The notes under the pieces are model-generated. The model did not search any database, had not been told where the DNA came from, and saw only the letters and a list, made by a program, of their open reading frames with translations. This document shows positions 51,365 through 62,153 of a stretch of DNA of 64,000 bases, in pieces; within the stretch, counting starts at the first letter, position 1, and every line of letters starts with the position of its first letter. The translations under genes were made by a program, and so were the position numbers. The stretch covers positions 2,108,001-2,172,000 of the forward strand of contig NZ_CP168219.1 of the NCBI RefSeq assembly GCF_041714655.1, given 5' to 3'. The DNA comes from Pseudoroseicyclus_A sp041714655. GTDB lineage: Bacteria > Pseudomonadota > Alphaproteobacteria > Rhodobacterales > Rhodobacteraceae.

Positions 51365-52711
51365 ATGACCCAGGATGCCCTTCGCAGCGCGTTGCTCGAC
51401 GCCCGTGTGCCCCGCTACACATCTTACCCGCCTGCCAACCGTTTTTCGGGCGCCGTCGGCCCCGAAACGGTCGAGGCCTGGATGGCGGACCTGCCGGCCT
51501 GCGCCGATGTGTCGCTCTATGTTCATGTCCCCTTCTGCCGCCGGCTCTGCTGGTTCTGCGCCTGCCGGACACAAGGCACGCGCACCGTCGCGCCGCTCGC
51601 CGCCTGGCTCGACACGCTCGAGGCAGAGGTCGCGCTGGTGGCCGAGCGGCTGCCGGCCGGGCTGCGGACCTCGGCGCTGCATCTCGGCGGCGGCACGCCC
51701 ACGCTGCTGTCCTCGGAGCAGATCACCCGGCTCGGGTCGGTTCTGGCGCCGATCCTCAACGCCGATGCCGAGACCGAGGTCGCCGTCGAGATCGACCCCT
51801 GCGAGCTCGACGAGGCGCGGCTCGATGCGCTGAAAGCGCTCGGGCTCAGCCGCGCCTCCATCGGCGTGCAGGATTTCGACCCCGTCGTGCAGGCCGCCAT
51901 CGGCCGCGAGCAGAGCGCCGAGGTCACCGGCCAGGCGGTGCGCTGGCTGCGCGAGCGCGGCATCGGCGGCATCAACTTCGACCTGCTCTACGGCCTGCCG
52001 CACCAGACAGAGGCGCGGCTCGCGGCGACGCTGGACGAGGCGCTCCGCCACCGCCCCGACCGGGTGGCGCTCTTCGGCTATGCGCATGTCCCTTGGGTCT
52101 CGCGCCGTCAGCGGCTGATCCCGGAAGAGGCGCTGCCGGGCGCCGAAGAGCGGCTGGCGCTGTCCGCCCTCGCCCGGGCGCGGCTGCTGGAGGCGGGCTA
52201 TGTCGCCATCGGCATCGACCATTTCGCCCTGCCGGAGGATTCGCTCGCCGTGGCCGCCCGCGAACGGCGGCTGCACCGCAATTTCCAGGGCTACACGACC
52301 GACGGTGCCCTGGCGCTCATCGGGCTCGGCCCCTCGGCCATCTCGCGCTACCCGGGCGGCCATGCACAGAACGCCCCCGCCACCGGCGCCTGGACGGAGG
52401 CGATCCGCGCCGGCCGTCTGGCGACGCTGCGCGGCCATGCGATCAGCCCGCGCGAGGCCATGATCGGCGATGTGATCGAGCGGCTGATGTGCGACGGCCG
52501 CGTCGACCTCGCCGCGCTCGCCCGGCGGCACGACGCGCCGCTCGAGCGGCTGCTCCTGCCCGCCGAAGAGGCGATGGCCCGCCTGCCCGGCGTCGCCCGG
52601 ATCGAGGGCACGGAGCTGGTGGTGGCGGATTTCGCCTATGCGCGGCTCCTCGCCGCCGCCTATGACGGCGGACTGCCGGGCGACAGCGGCCGCTTCAGCC
52701 TCGCGAGCTGA
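51365..52711 (+). CDS. hemN: Oxygen-independent coproporphyrinogen III oxidase
   Basis: 448 residues, a radical-SAM enzyme that decarboxylates coproporphyrinogen III in haem synthesis without oxygen. The cluster motif is C58, C62, C65 (FCRRLCWFC) with C67 after it, as in true HemN. It opens with YTSYPPANRF, and GGGTPTLLSSEQ and GINFDLLYGLPHQT are typical. The C-terminal HemN domain is complete, which separates it from HemW. Control by the adjacent FNR box fits low-oxygen use. Confidence 0.97.
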   Translation: MTQDALRSALLDARVPRYTSYPPANRFSGAVGPETVEAWMADLPACADVSLYVHVPFCRRLCWFCACRTQGTRTVAPLAAWLDTLEAEVALVAERLPAGLRTSALHLGGGTPTLLSSEQITRLGSVLAPILNADAETEVAVEIDPCELDEARLDALKALGLSRASIGVQDFDPVVQAAIGREQSAEVTGQAVRWLRERGIGGINFDLLYGLPHQTEARLAATLDEALRHRPDRVALFGYAHVPWVSRRQRLIPEEALPGAEERLALSALARARLLEAGYVAIGIDHFALPEDSLAVAARERRLHRNFQGYTTDGALALIGLGPSAISRYPGGHAQNAPATGAWTEAIRAGRLATLRGHAISPREAMIGDVIERLMCDGRVDLAALARRHDAPLERLLLPAEEAMARLPGVARIEGTELVVADFAYARLLAAAYDGGLPGDSGRFSLAS

Positions 52712-52730
52712 GCGCCCGCCGCGGCGCCCC

Positions 52731-53717
52731 TCAGACCTGGCGGAACCGGATGCGGATCCGCTGCCGCCAGGTCTCGCCAGGGGCAAGCCGCACCGAGGGA
52801 TACTCCGCATGGTTCGGAGCATCGGGCCACATCTGCGGCTCGAGCGCCACCCCGGCGCGCGAGCCGTAGGGGGCGCCGGTCAGGCCGAGGTGCGGCGCCG
52901 TGTCGAGCAGGTAGCCGTCGTAGATCTGCAGGCCCGGCATGTCGGAGCTCATCTCCATCAGGAGCCCGCCCGCTTCCAGCGTGCAGACGGTCCGCAGCCC
53001 CTCGCCGTCGACGCAGAGGTTGTGATCGAGGATCGCATCCCCCGTCTCATGCACCGCCCGCCCCGCCCGGAAGTCGAAGCGCGTGCCCGCCACGGGCTCG
53101 GGCGGCCCGAGCGGGATCAGGTGATCGTCCACCGGCAGGTAGCGGTCTGCCGGCACTATCAGGATGTGCCCGGATAGGTCCGGCCCGCCGGTGAGGTTCC
53201 AGTAGCTGTGATGCGCGAAGGCGCAGAAGGTCTCGGCATCGCTCTCGGCCTCAAGGTCCAGCGACAGCCCGTCCGGCCCGAGCCGGTAATGCGCGCGCAC
53301 CTCGAGCGTGCCGGGGAAGCCGCCCTCCCCGTCGGGCATCGTCAGAGCCAGCGTCACCGCATCCTGCGTGAGCGCCTCGATCCGCCAGTTCTTCTCGCCC
53401 GCCCCCTGCGGCCCGCCGTGCAGCGTCGCATGAGGCTCGTTCCGGTCGAGGAGGATCAGCTCGCCGCCGAGCTCCGCCTCGCCCCGGTCGATCCGGTTGG
53501 AGACGCGCCCGACCAGCGCGCCGAAATAGAGCATCGGGCCCAGATAGGCGGCGAGGTCCTCGCTGCCGAGGACGAGCGGGTGCTCCACGCCGTCCAGCCG
53601 CAGGTCCTGCAAGGTGGCGCCCCAGGTGAGGAAGCGCGCCGTCAGCCCGCCGCCCCGCAGAGTCACCCTCGTGACATCCTCGCCGGCCGGTCCCCGGCCG
53701 AAGTGCTCTTTCGTCAT
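52731..53717 (-). CDS. galM: Aldose 1-epimerase (galactose mutarotase family)
   Basis: 328 residues. Mutarotase marks: NRIDRGEAEL, ATLHGGPQGAGEKNW (with the substrate His), AHHSYWNLTG with the catalytic His, and a C-terminal ALEPQMWPDAPNHAEYPS with the catalytic Glu. It interconverts alpha and beta anomers of aldoses; with the xylose genes close by, it may act on xylose as well as other sugars (inference). It converges with hemN after 19 bp. The ATG at 53717 is chosen over a longer open frame. Confidence 0.93.
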   Translation of the reverse strand: MTKEHFGRGPAGEDVTRVTLRGGGLTARFLTWGATLQDLRLDGVEHPLVLGSEDLAAYLGPMLYFGALVGRVSNRIDRGEAELGGELILLDRNEPHATLHGGPQGAGEKNWRIEALTQDAVTLALTMPDGEGGFPGTLEVRAHYRLGPDGLSLDLEAESDAETFCAFAHHSYWNLTGGPDLSGHILIVPADRYLPVDDHLIPLGPPEPVAGTRFDFRAGRAVHETGDAILDHNLCVDGEGLRTVCTLEAGGLLMEMSSDMPGLQIYDGYLLDTAPHLGLTGAPYGSRAGVALEPQMWPDAPNHAEYPSVRLAPGETWRQRIRIRFRQV

Positions 53718-53803
53718 GCGCTGCCCCTGCTCTTCCCCTGCTTTGACCTTGCTCCCGCCGCCCGGCGACCTACGCTTCGGCAAAATCAGCAGAAGGATAC
53801 CCC

Positions 53804-54364
53804 ATGCTTGATCTGAAAATCGTTATCGGCAGCACCCGCCCCAGCCGCAAGGGCCCCGCCGTCGCCGACTGGGTCCACCGGATCGCGTCGAGCCATGCCG
53901 GCGTCACGGCCGAGCTGGTCGATCTCGCCAGCTTCGACCTGCCGCTCCTCGACGAGCCGAACCACCCGGCGATGCAGAAATACGAGCACGCCCATACCAA
54001 GGCCTGGTCGGCGAAGATGGCCGAGGGCGACGCCTATGTCTTCGTGACACCGGAATACGATTACTTCGCCCCAGCGAGCCTCGTAAACGCGCTGCAATGC
54101 CTGTCGAAGGAATGGGACCGCAAGGTCGCGGGCGTCGTCTGCTACGGCGGCGTCTCCGGCGGCCTCCGCTCGGCGCAGGAGCTGCGGCTCCTCATCGCCA
54201 ATCAGGGGATGATGCCGCTGAAGCAGACCGTCCCCGTGCCGTTCTTCTCCGGCAAGATCGAGGAGGGCACGCTTGAGACCAACGAGGAGATGGAGAAGGG
54301 CCTGAACGGCATGCTGGACGAGCTCGTCCTCTGGGGCGAGGCGCTGAAGCCGCTGCGGGGCTGA
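53804..54364 (+). CDS. NADPH-dependent FMN reductase family protein
   Basis: 186 residues with a flavodoxin-like fold. The FMN phosphate loop IGSTRPSRKG is near the N-terminus, and VTPEYDYFAPASLVNAL is the second flavin-contact segment. Such enzymes reduce quinones, azo dyes or chromate with NAD(P)H; the natural substrate is unknown. It is divergent from galM and converges with xylA, with a hairpin repeat in between. Confidence 0.9.
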   Translation: MLDLKIVIGSTRPSRKGPAVADWVHRIASSHAGVTAELVDLASFDLPLLDEPNHPAMQKYEHAHTKAWSAKMAEGDAYVFVTPEYDYFAPASLVNALQCLSKEWDRKVAGVVCYGGVSGGLRSAQELRLLIANQGMMPLKQTVPVPFFSGKIEEGTLETNEEMEKGLNGMLDELVLWGEALKPLRG

Positions 54365-54429
54365 GGCGCTAGGCGCGCCCGCCGTAGCTGGCTCGCGGGA
54401 ACGAATCGCCCGCGCCGCGCCTTGCCTCT

Positions 54430-54483
54430 GCCCCTTTGCAAATACCTTCGGGGGGTGCGGGGAGCAGACAGCCCCCCGCACCT
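54430..54483 (+). repeat. Short relative of the hairpin element, copy 6, at the end of xylA
   Basis: CCCCTTTGCAAATACCTTCGG is followed by the stem GGTGCGGGG/CCCCGCACC around AGCAGACAGCC. It lies 11 bp after the xylA stop on xylA's strand and between two convergent genes, so it may end transcription. Confidence 0.8.
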
Positions 54484-54494
54484 GCCCTCACGGC

Positions 54495-55787
54495 TCAGAG
54501 ATACGAGTTGACCAGGTTCTCCAGCCGCTCCTGCCGGCCCGAGCGCGGCTCGGGGCTCAGCCCGTCTTCCGCGACCTTGGCGGCGATCGCTTCCAGATCC
54601 ATGTCGAGCCAGGGAGCGCCCTTCCAGCCGGCGTAGCGGGCGGCGCGGGCCTCTTCGAGCTTGCCGTCCTCCAGCATCGCCGCGGCGGCCTTGAGGCCCC
54701 GGGCACAGACGTCCATCGCGCCGACATGGCCGAGGATCAGATCCTCGGGGTCGAGCGACTGGCGGCGGAGCTTCGCGTCGAAATTGGTGCCGCCGGTGGT
54801 GAAGCCGCCGTCCTTCAGCACCTCGTAATAGGCGAGCGCCACTTCGGGGACGTTGGTCGGGAACTGGTCGGTATCCCAGCCCGACTGGTAGTCGTTCTTG
54901 TTCATGTCGATCGAGCCGAGGATGCCGAGGCTAGCCGCCATGGCCAGCTCGTGCTCGAAGCTGTGCCCCGCGAGGATCGCATGGCCCTGCTCGATGTTCA
55001 TCTTCACCTCGCCCTCGAGGCCGAATTCCTTGAGGAAGCCGTAGACCGTCGCCACGTCGTAATCGTACTGGTGCTTCGACGGCTCCTGCGGCTTCGGCTC
55101 GACGAGGATGGTCCCCTCAAAGCCGATCTTGTGCTTGTAGTCGACGACCTTCTGCAGCATCCGGCCGGCCTGCATCCGCTCCTGCGCGAGGTCGGTGTTG
55201 AGGAGGGTCTCATAGCCCTCGCGGCCGCCCCAGAGCACGTAGTTCTGCCCGCCGAGGCGGTGGGTCACGTCCATGCAGCCCTTGATGGTCGCGGCCGACC
55301 AGGCGAAGACCTCCGGGTCGGGGTTGGTCGCGGCGCCCGACATGAAGCGGCGGTGGGTGAAGAGATTGGCCGTGCCCCAGAGAAGCTTGGTGCCCGTCTC
55401 TTCCATCTTGCCGGCGAAGACATCGGCGATCTCGTCGAGGCGCGACTGGTTCTCGGCGAAGCTGTCGCCCTCGGGCCGCACGTCGAGGTCATGGAAGCAG
55501 TAGAACGGCGCGCCGAGGATGCGGAACATCTCGAAGGCGACCTCGGCCTTCATCTTCGCCGCATCCATCGAGGAGCCGAACCACGGCCGGTCGAAGGTGC
55601 GCCCGCCGAAGGGGTCGCCCCCCTCCCAGGCGAAGGAATGCCAGTAGGCGATGGAGAAGCGGAGGTGATCCTCCATCCGCTTGCCCATGACCACCTCGTC
55701 GGGGTCGTAATGCTTGAAGGCAAATTCGTTGCTGCTGTCCGGGCCCTCGAACTTGATCTCGGGGATGCCCTTGAAGAAATCGCTCAT
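54495..55787 (-). CDS. xylA: Xylose isomerase
   Basis: 430 residues, class II length. XylA converts D-xylose to D-xylulose with Mg or Mn. The signatures YVLWGGREGYETLLNTD and LVEPKPQEPSKHQYDYD (metal-site Glu and Lys) are present, as is FCFHDLDV-type FYCFHDLDVRPEG with the catalytic His. Last gene of xylFHGBA, 26 bp after xylB. Start ATG 55787, where homology begins. Confidence 0.98.
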   Translation of the reverse strand: MSDFFKGIPEIKFEGPDSSNEFAFKHYDPDEVVMGKRMEDHLRFSIAYWHSFAWEGGDPFGGRTFDRPWFGSSMDAAKMKAEVAFEMFRILGAPFYCFHDLDVRPEGDSFAENQSRLDEIADVFAGKMEETGTKLLWGTANLFTHRRFMSGAATNPDPEVFAWSAATIKGCMDVTHRLGGQNYVLWGGREGYETLLNTDLAQERMQAGRMLQKVVDYKHKIGFEGTILVEPKPQEPSKHQYDYDVATVYGFLKEFGLEGEVKMNIEQGHAILAGHSFEHELAMAASLGILGSIDMNKNDYQSGWDTDQFPTNVPEVALAYYEVLKDGGFTTGGTNFDAKLRRQSLDPEDLILGHVGAMDVCARGLKAAAAMLEDGKLEEARAARYAGWKGAPWLDMDLEAIAAKVAEDGLSPEPRSGRQERLENLVNSYL

Positions 55788-55813
55788 GTCGGTCCTCGTC
55801 ACTCGGGATGGGG

Positions 55814-57250
55814 TCAGGCGCCGCGGATCGCGCCATAGGCGGCGCGGTAGCGGGCGTGGGAATCCTCGAAGGCGCGGGTCAGCCCGGCCTCGGGGTCGAT
55901 GGTGCGGGCAATGGCGGGCGGGGTCGCGACTTCGGCCCCGGCGCCGGTGGCGGCCATGAGCCCGAGCCGCGCCGCGCCATAGGCGCCGCCGAAATCGCCG
56001 GCCTCCGGCAGCTCGATCGGCATGTTCAGCGCCGTGGCGATGGCCTTCAGCCAGTAGTCCGAGCGCGAGCCGCCGCCGACGGCGATCAGCCGCTCGATCT
56101 TGGTGCCCGTGCCGGTCAGCGCATCGAAGCAATCGGCGAGCGCGAAGGTCACGCCTTCCAGCACGGCGCGGGTCAGCGCGGCGCGGTCCGCCGCGTGATC
56201 GAGGCCGAGGAAGGCGCCGCGCACCTTGGCGTCGTTATGCGGCGTCCGCTCGCCGCCCAGATAGGGCAGGAAGAGCGTGCGGCCGGGCGCCTCGAGCGGC
56301 CCGAGCGCGCCGGTGAGCTCGGAGGCCGGGGCGCCGGCGATGCCGGCATACCAGTTGAGCGCATCGGCGGCGGCGAGGATCACCCCCATCTGGTGCCAGG
56401 TGCCCGGCAGGGCGTGGCAGAAGGTGTGCACGGCGCTCGCCGCATCGGGCTGATAGGCGTCGGAGGCGGCGAAGAGCACGCCGGAGGTGCCGAGCGAGAC
56501 GAAGGCCTGCCCCGCCTTCACCACGCCGACGCCGACGGCCGAGGCCGCATTGTCACCGCCGCCGCCCGCGACCGGCACGCCGGCGGGGATGCCGTAGCGG
56601 CTCGCAAGCTCGGGGCGGAGCTGGCCGGAGACCTCCGAGCCCTCGACCAGTCGCGGCATGTGGGCGCGGCTGAGATCGGTGGCTGCGAGGAGCTCGTCGG
56701 CCCAGTCGCGCTTCGCCACGTCGAGCCAGGCGGTGCCGGCGGCGTCGGACATCTCGGCGACATGCTCGCCGGTCAGCCAGAGGCGGAGGTAATCCTTCGG
56801 CAGGAGCACCTTGGCGACCTTAGCGAAGATCTCCGGCTCGTGCCGCTTCACCCAGGCGAGCTTCGGCGCGGTGAAGCCGGGGAAGACGATGTTGCCGGTG
56901 AGCTTGCGGAAGGCGGGCTGGCCGTCGAGCGCCGCCGCCTCCTCCGCCGAGCGGGTGTCGTTCCACAGGATGCAGGGGCGGAGCACGGCATCGCCGGCAT
57001 CGAGCAGCGTCGCGCCATGCATCTGGCCGGAGAGCCCGATGCCCTTCAGCCCACCGAGATCGGCCTTGGCGGCGAGCGCCGCGAAGACCTCCTCCGCCGC
57101 GAGGATCCAGCTTGCCGGGTCCTGCTCCGACCAGCCGTCATGCGGGCGCTGCACGGTGAGGGGCGCTGTGGCTTCGGCGATGACCTCCTGGCCCTCGCCG
57201 ATGAGGATACCCTTGAGGCCGGACGTACCGAGATCGAGGCCGAGGAACAT
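55814..57250 (-). CDS. xylB: Xylulokinase
   Basis: 478 residues of the FGGY sugar kinase family; phosphorylates D-xylulose for the pentose phosphate pathway. It opens FLGLDLGTSGLKGILI; GLSGQMHGATLLD (catalytic and substrate region), GGGGDNAASAVGVG and SLGTSGVLF follow as expected for xylulokinase. It sits between xylG (41 bp) and xylA. Confidence 0.97.
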   Translation of the reverse strand: MFLGLDLGTSGLKGILIGEGQEVIAEATAPLTVQRPHDGWSEQDPASWILAAEEVFAALAAKADLGGLKGIGLSGQMHGATLLDAGDAVLRPCILWNDTRSAEEAAALDGQPAFRKLTGNIVFPGFTAPKLAWVKRHEPEIFAKVAKVLLPKDYLRLWLTGEHVAEMSDAAGTAWLDVAKRDWADELLAATDLSRAHMPRLVEGSEVSGQLRPELASRYGIPAGVPVAGGGGDNAASAVGVGVVKAGQAFVSLGTSGVLFAASDAYQPDAASAVHTFCHALPGTWHQMGVILAAADALNWYAGIAGAPASELTGALGPLEAPGRTLFLPYLGGERTPHNDAKVRGAFLGLDHAADRAALTRAVLEGVTFALADCFDALTGTGTKIERLIAVGGGSRSDYWLKAIATALNMPIELPEAGDFGGAYGAARLGLMAATGAGAEVATPPAIARTIDPEAGLTRAFEDSHARYRAAYGAIRGA

Positions 57251-57291
57251 GGCAACCCTTCCTGAACTGTCGTTGCGATGGCTCTGGCGGC

Positions 57292-58052
<761 letters not shown>

Positions 58053-58056
<4 letters not shown>

Positions 58057-59549
58057 GCGAGTCCCCTCCCTTGCCGGGAGCGCGCCATGGCCCGCTCCAC
58101 GATGATTGCGACGATGGCAGCTAGGATGGCGGCGACGATCCCCGTCAGCAGGATGGACCAGAGCCCCCAGCCGACCATGAGGCCAAGCGAGACGGCCGTC
58201 TGCCGCAGGATCGTGTAGAGCACGATCAGAAGCGCAGCGCGGCTCAACGTCCGGATCAGCATGCCCGGTGCGGTGCGGTACTGGGTGTCGATCCAGACCG
58301 CGAAGACGAGCACCGCGCCGACGACGATGTTCTGGAAGGGCGCATCGACGCCCACCATGCCCATGCCCGATTGCAGCGACTGCATGATCAGCGCGCCGAG
58401 GATGGCGCCGTAGATCGTGCCGATGCCGCCGGCGAGCGCCGTGCCGCCGATGACGGCGGCGGCGATGACGCGCAGCTCGTCCAGCGTGCCGATGTCATTG
58501 GTGTGGAACGTGAGGCGCGCCGAGGCGACGACGGCCGAGAGGCCGCAGAGAAAGCCCATGATCGCGAAGACCTTCACGGTCAGCAGCTTGGTGTTGATGC
58601 CCGACAGCTCCGCCGCGTCCGGGTTGCCGCCGGTCGCGAAGATGTAGCGGCCGAGCCGCGTCTTGCGGGCGACCAGCGTCATGACGATGGCGACGAGGAT
58701 AAGGACGAGCACCGAATAGGGCAGCCCGTGCCCCTCGACATAGCCCTCCGGCATCACCTCGCCCCGCGCCTCGAAGACCCGCTCCAGCCGGCCGGAGGGG
58801 ATGAGATAGGCGTTGAGGATGGCGACGAAGCCGACGATGGCGCCCATGAAGATGAGCCCGAGCGCGATCTCGGCCCAGACTGGCTTCACCGGGAATTCGT
58901 GGGAGATCTTGTTCCGCCGCGCCGACCAGAGCGCCCAGGCGGTGGCGACGCAGGCAATCACGGCGGCGACCCAGCTCAGCGCCGTGCCCATCGTGCCCTC
59001 GGCGCCGCCGAAGATCAGGAAGGTCGGGTCGAGCGGCCCGATCGTCTGCCCGCCGGTGGTGTACCAGGCGACGTTGCGCCAGACGAGAAGGCCGCCGAGC
59101 GTGACGATGAAGGCCGGAATGCCCTGATAACCGACCAGCCAGCCGTTGAAGGCGCCGATCAGCGTGCCGACGGCGAGGCCGACGAGGATGGTGACCGGCG
59201 CGATCCAGAAGGAGCCGAAGCCCAGAAGCTCCGGCAGCCAGCGCGCCTGGGTCATCCCCATGACGGCCGAGCAGAGCGCGAGGAGCGCGCCGACCGACAG
59301 GTCGATGTGGCGGGTGACGATGATGAAGACCATGCCGGTCGCCATGATGGCGACGGAGACGGTCTGGATCGTCAGGTTGAAGATGTTCCGGGCCGAGAGG
59401 AACCGGCCGTCGGTGAAGATCGAGAAGGCGATGCAGATCAGGACGAAGGCCCCGATCATGCCGAGAAGCCGCGTGTCGATCTCGAGGGTCTGGATGAGGC
59501 TCCGCCGGCTCTTGGCGGGGGCGCTGGCGCCCGATGTCGTGTCGCTCAT
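58053..59549 (-). CDS. xylH: Xylose ABC transporter permease
   Basis: 498 residues, a monosaccharide-transporter permease of the BPD_transp_2 family with about 12 helices. Typical parts: GMVFIIVTRHIDLSVGALLALCSA, GFNGWLVGYQGIPAFIVTLGGLLVWRN-like segment and VIGGTALAGGIGTIYGAILGALIMQSLQSG. E. coli XylH has 393 residues; the extra length is mainly in a loop near 210-260 and the C-terminus. 78 bp after xylF. Confidence 0.94.
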
Positions 59550-59627
59550 GGAAAGGCGGGCCCTGGCAGTGTGGGGGGCGCCCCGGCTTCAAGGCCGGAG
59601 CGCCCGGATCTTCGCGGGATCGTCAGA

Positions 59628-60653
59628 TCAGTTGCAGGGCGACGGGCCGTCCGTCACGCCCTGGCAGAGCGCTTCCTGGGTGATCCAGCCGGCATCGACG
59701 ACGACATCGAGGTTGTCGGCGGTGATCGGCACGGGCTCGAGGAACATGGCGGTCATCGTGGTGCCACCCGGGGAGGTCCACTCCTCGGAGCCCTCGACGG
59801 AGCCCATCTCGGTGCCACCGGCCAGCTCGACGGCGATCTCGGCAGCGGCGCGGCCGAGCTCACGGGCGTCTTTCCAGACGGAGACGGTCTGCGTGCCCTG
59901 GGCGATGCGGTTGAGGGCGGCGTGGTCGCCGTCCTGGCCCGAGACGGGGATGCCGTCCATGCCCTGCGCGGCCAGAGCCGCCACGGCGCCGCCGGCGGTG
60001 CCGTCGTTGGAGGCCACGACCGCGTCGACCATGTTGTCGTTCTCGGTCAGGATCTGCTCCATGTTGCGCTGGGCGTTCGCCGGGACCCAGCCATCGGTAT
60101 AGGCTTCACCGACGATGGTGATGGCGCCGGAATCGATGGCCTCCTGCAGGACCTCCTGCTGACCGCCGCGGAGGAAGTCCGCGTTCGGGTCGGTCGGCGA
60201 GCCCTTGATCATGACGTAGTTGCCTTCCGGCTGGGCTTCCAGCACGGCGCGGGCCTGCATCCGGCCGACCTCGACGTTGTCGAAGGTCAGGTAGAAGGCG
60301 CGCGGGTCCTCGATCAGGCGGTCATAGGCGATGACCGGAATGCCCTCGTCGGCGGCGGCCTGCACGGCGGGGATGACCGCCTGCGTGTCCTGCGCCAGCA
60401 CGATCAGCGCGTCAACGCCCTGGGCCATCAGGCTCTCGATGTCGGAGAGCTGCTTGGACGAGGACGATTGCGCGTCGGTGGAGACATAGGTGGCGCCGGC
60501 GGCTTCGAGCGCGGCGACGATCGCGGCCTCGTCCGTTTTCCAGCGCTCTTCCTGGAAGTTCGACCAGCTGACGCCGACCGTCAGATCCTGGGCAAGTGCG
60601 GACGTCGAGAAACCAACCGTCGCGGCGACGGCGGCGAGAAATGCGTTACGCAT
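59628..60653 (-). CDS. xylF: D-xylose-binding periplasmic protein
   Basis: 341 residues. A signal peptide (1-21, MRNAFLAAVAATVGFSTSAL then A) is followed by a type I periplasmic binding fold: VGVSWSNFQEERWKTDEAAI, ALIVLAQDTQAVIPAV, PVIAYDRLIEDPRAFYLTFDN and VVASNDGTAGGAVAALAAQG, as in xylose-binding proteins. First gene of xylFHGBA; the start ATG 60653 is fixed by the signal peptide. Confidence 0.96.
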   Translation of the reverse strand: MRNAFLAAVAATVGFSTSALAQDLTVGVSWSNFQEERWKTDEAAIVAALEAAGATYVSTDAQSSSSKQLSDIESLMAQGVDALIVLAQDTQAVIPAVQAAADEGIPVIAYDRLIEDPRAFYLTFDNVEVGRMQARAVLEAQPEGNYVMIKGSPTDPNADFLRGGQQEVLQEAIDSGAITIVGEAYTDGWVPANAQRNMEQILTENDNMVDAVVASNDGTAGGAVAALAAQGMDGIPVSGQDGDHAALNRIAQGTQTVSVWKDARELGRAAAEIAVELAGGTEMGSVEGSEEWTSPGGTTMTAMFLEPVPITADNLDVVVDAGWITQEALCQGVTDGPSPCN

Positions 60654-60735
60654 AGAATCCTCCCTTTCGTGCGCCCCTGCCGTTCTCAGCGGAGCGGCGA
60701 GCCTTGCGACTCTGCTCGCACAGCATGACTCTATT

Positions 60736-60774
60736 TGTTCGGCTGTCAAAGAATATTTCTCCGCTCAGCGAACA
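60736..60774. promoter_or_regulatory. Candidate operator in the xylF-xylR gap
   Basis: An imperfect inverted repeat TGTTCGGCTG / CAGCGAACA with an A+T-rich centre (AAAGAATATTT), the most A+T-rich spot in the 216-bp gap between divergent xylF and xylR. It is a plausible site for XylR and promoter elements; no known consensus was matched. Confidence 0.4.
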
Positions 60775-60869
60775 GATTTTGCCCCTTCACATCAGGGAGA
60801 TGCCTTCTAAGATGCATCAAGGGTAGGAGACCGGCCCCCGGGGGCCATTAAATCACGCGAGTAAAGAAT

Positions 60870-62153
60870 ATGGAGGAGGTCATCGCCGCCGGCGAGGGGT
60901 CAGGGTCAGCCGTACCGGCGGGCTGCGGACCACTGGTCAGCATGTCCGGCCCGGCCGAGACCAAGGCGCTGCGCCAGCTCGTCTTCGAGCATGTGCGCGC
61001 CTCGGGCCGGGCGGCGCGGGCCGATGTCGTGCGCGCGCTCGGCATCTCCGCCGGCTCGGTGACGACCCTCACCTCGGACCTCATCGCCCAGGGCCATCTG
61101 CGCGAGGTGACGGACGCCCCCCGGGACCGGCTGGAGATCGGCCGTGGCCGCCCGCCGGTGGCGCTCGAGGTGGTGGGCGAGTCCCAGGCCGTCATCGGCA
61201 TCAAGCTCTCCGACGAGCGGCATACGGCCGTGCTTGCCGATTTCGCCGGCACGATCCGCGCCCATGCCGCCGTCCCCGCCGAGACCGGCCGCAAGTCGAT
61301 GACCGCGATGCTGGGCGAGATCGCCCGGCTCATCGAGCGGCTGCTGAAGGAGGCCAACCTGACGCTGGCCGATATCGCCGCCGCCGGCATCGGCATGCCG
61401 GGGATGATCGATCATCACGCCGGCACCGTGCCCTGGTCGCCCGTCCTCACCCGCCGCAACCTGGCGCTCGCCGAGGCCTTCGAGGAGCGCTTCGGCGTGC
61501 CGGCCTATCTCGACAATGATGCCAACATGCTGACCCTCGCCGAGCTCTGGTTCGGGGCCGGCCGCTCGACGGCCGATTTCCTCGTCGTGACCATCGAGGG
61601 CGGCGTCGGCATGGGCGCCGTCATCGGCGGCAAGCTCTGGCGCGGCACGCGCGGCATGGGGCTGGAACTCGGCCACACCAAGATCCAGATCGACGGCGCG
61701 CTCTGCCGCTGCGGAAAACGCGGCTGCCTCGAAGCCTATGTCGCCGATTACGCCCTCGCCCGCGAGGCGCGCACGGCGCTCGGCATGTCGACCCGCGATC
61801 CGGTGGATGTCCACCGGCTCCTCGCCGATCTCTTCGCCGAGGCCAAGGCGGGCAATGCCGCCGCCCGCTCGATCTTCGACCGGGCCGGCCGCATCCTGTC
61901 GCTGGGGCTCAGCAACATCGTTCAGATCTTCGATCCCGAGCTGCTGATCCTCTCCGGCGAGCGGATGCAATACGATTATCTCTATGCCGATGCAGTGCTG
62001 GCGGGGATGCACGAGCAGGTGCTCGATTCCGGCCGGTCGCCGGCGGATGTGCAGATCCACGCCTGGGGCGATCTCGTCTGGGCCCGCGGCGCCACCGCGC
62101 TCGCCCTCGACAAGGTGACCGACCGCGCGCTCGGCGCCGCCGCCGCGGCATGA
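60870..62153 (+). CDS. xylR: ROK-family transcriptional regulator of xylose genes
   Basis: Up to 427 residues. A winged helix-turn-helix (about 30-85: ETKALRQLVFEHVRASGRA, ARADVVRALGISAGSVTTLTSDL) precedes a ROK sugar-binding domain with the zinc motif CRCGKRGCLEAY and GMPGMIDHHAGTVPWSPVL. XylR of this type represses xyl genes until xylose binds. It starts at ATG 60870 or 60942 (MSGPAETKAL), the latter closer to the conserved part. It is divergent from xylF and overlaps the next gene by 4 bp. Confidence 0.93.
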   Translation: MEEVIAAGEGSGSAVPAGCGPLVSMSGPAETKALRQLVFEHVRASGRAARADVVRALGISAGSVTTLTSDLIAQGHLREVTDAPRDRLEIGRGRPPVALEVVGESQAVIGIKLSDERHTAVLADFAGTIRAHAAVPAETGRKSMTAMLGEIARLIERLLKEANLTLADIAAAGIGMPGMIDHHAGTVPWSPVLTRRNLALAEAFEERFGVPAYLDNDANMLTLAELWFGAGRSTADFLVVTIEGGVGMGAVIGGKLWRGTRGMGLELGHTKIQIDGALCRCGKRGCLEAYVADYALAREARTALGMSTRDPVDVHRLLADLFAEAKAGNAAARSIFDRAGRILSLGLSNIVQIFDPELLILSGERMQYDYLYADAVLAGMHEQVLDSGRSPADVQIHAWGDLVWARGATALALDKVTDRALGAAAAA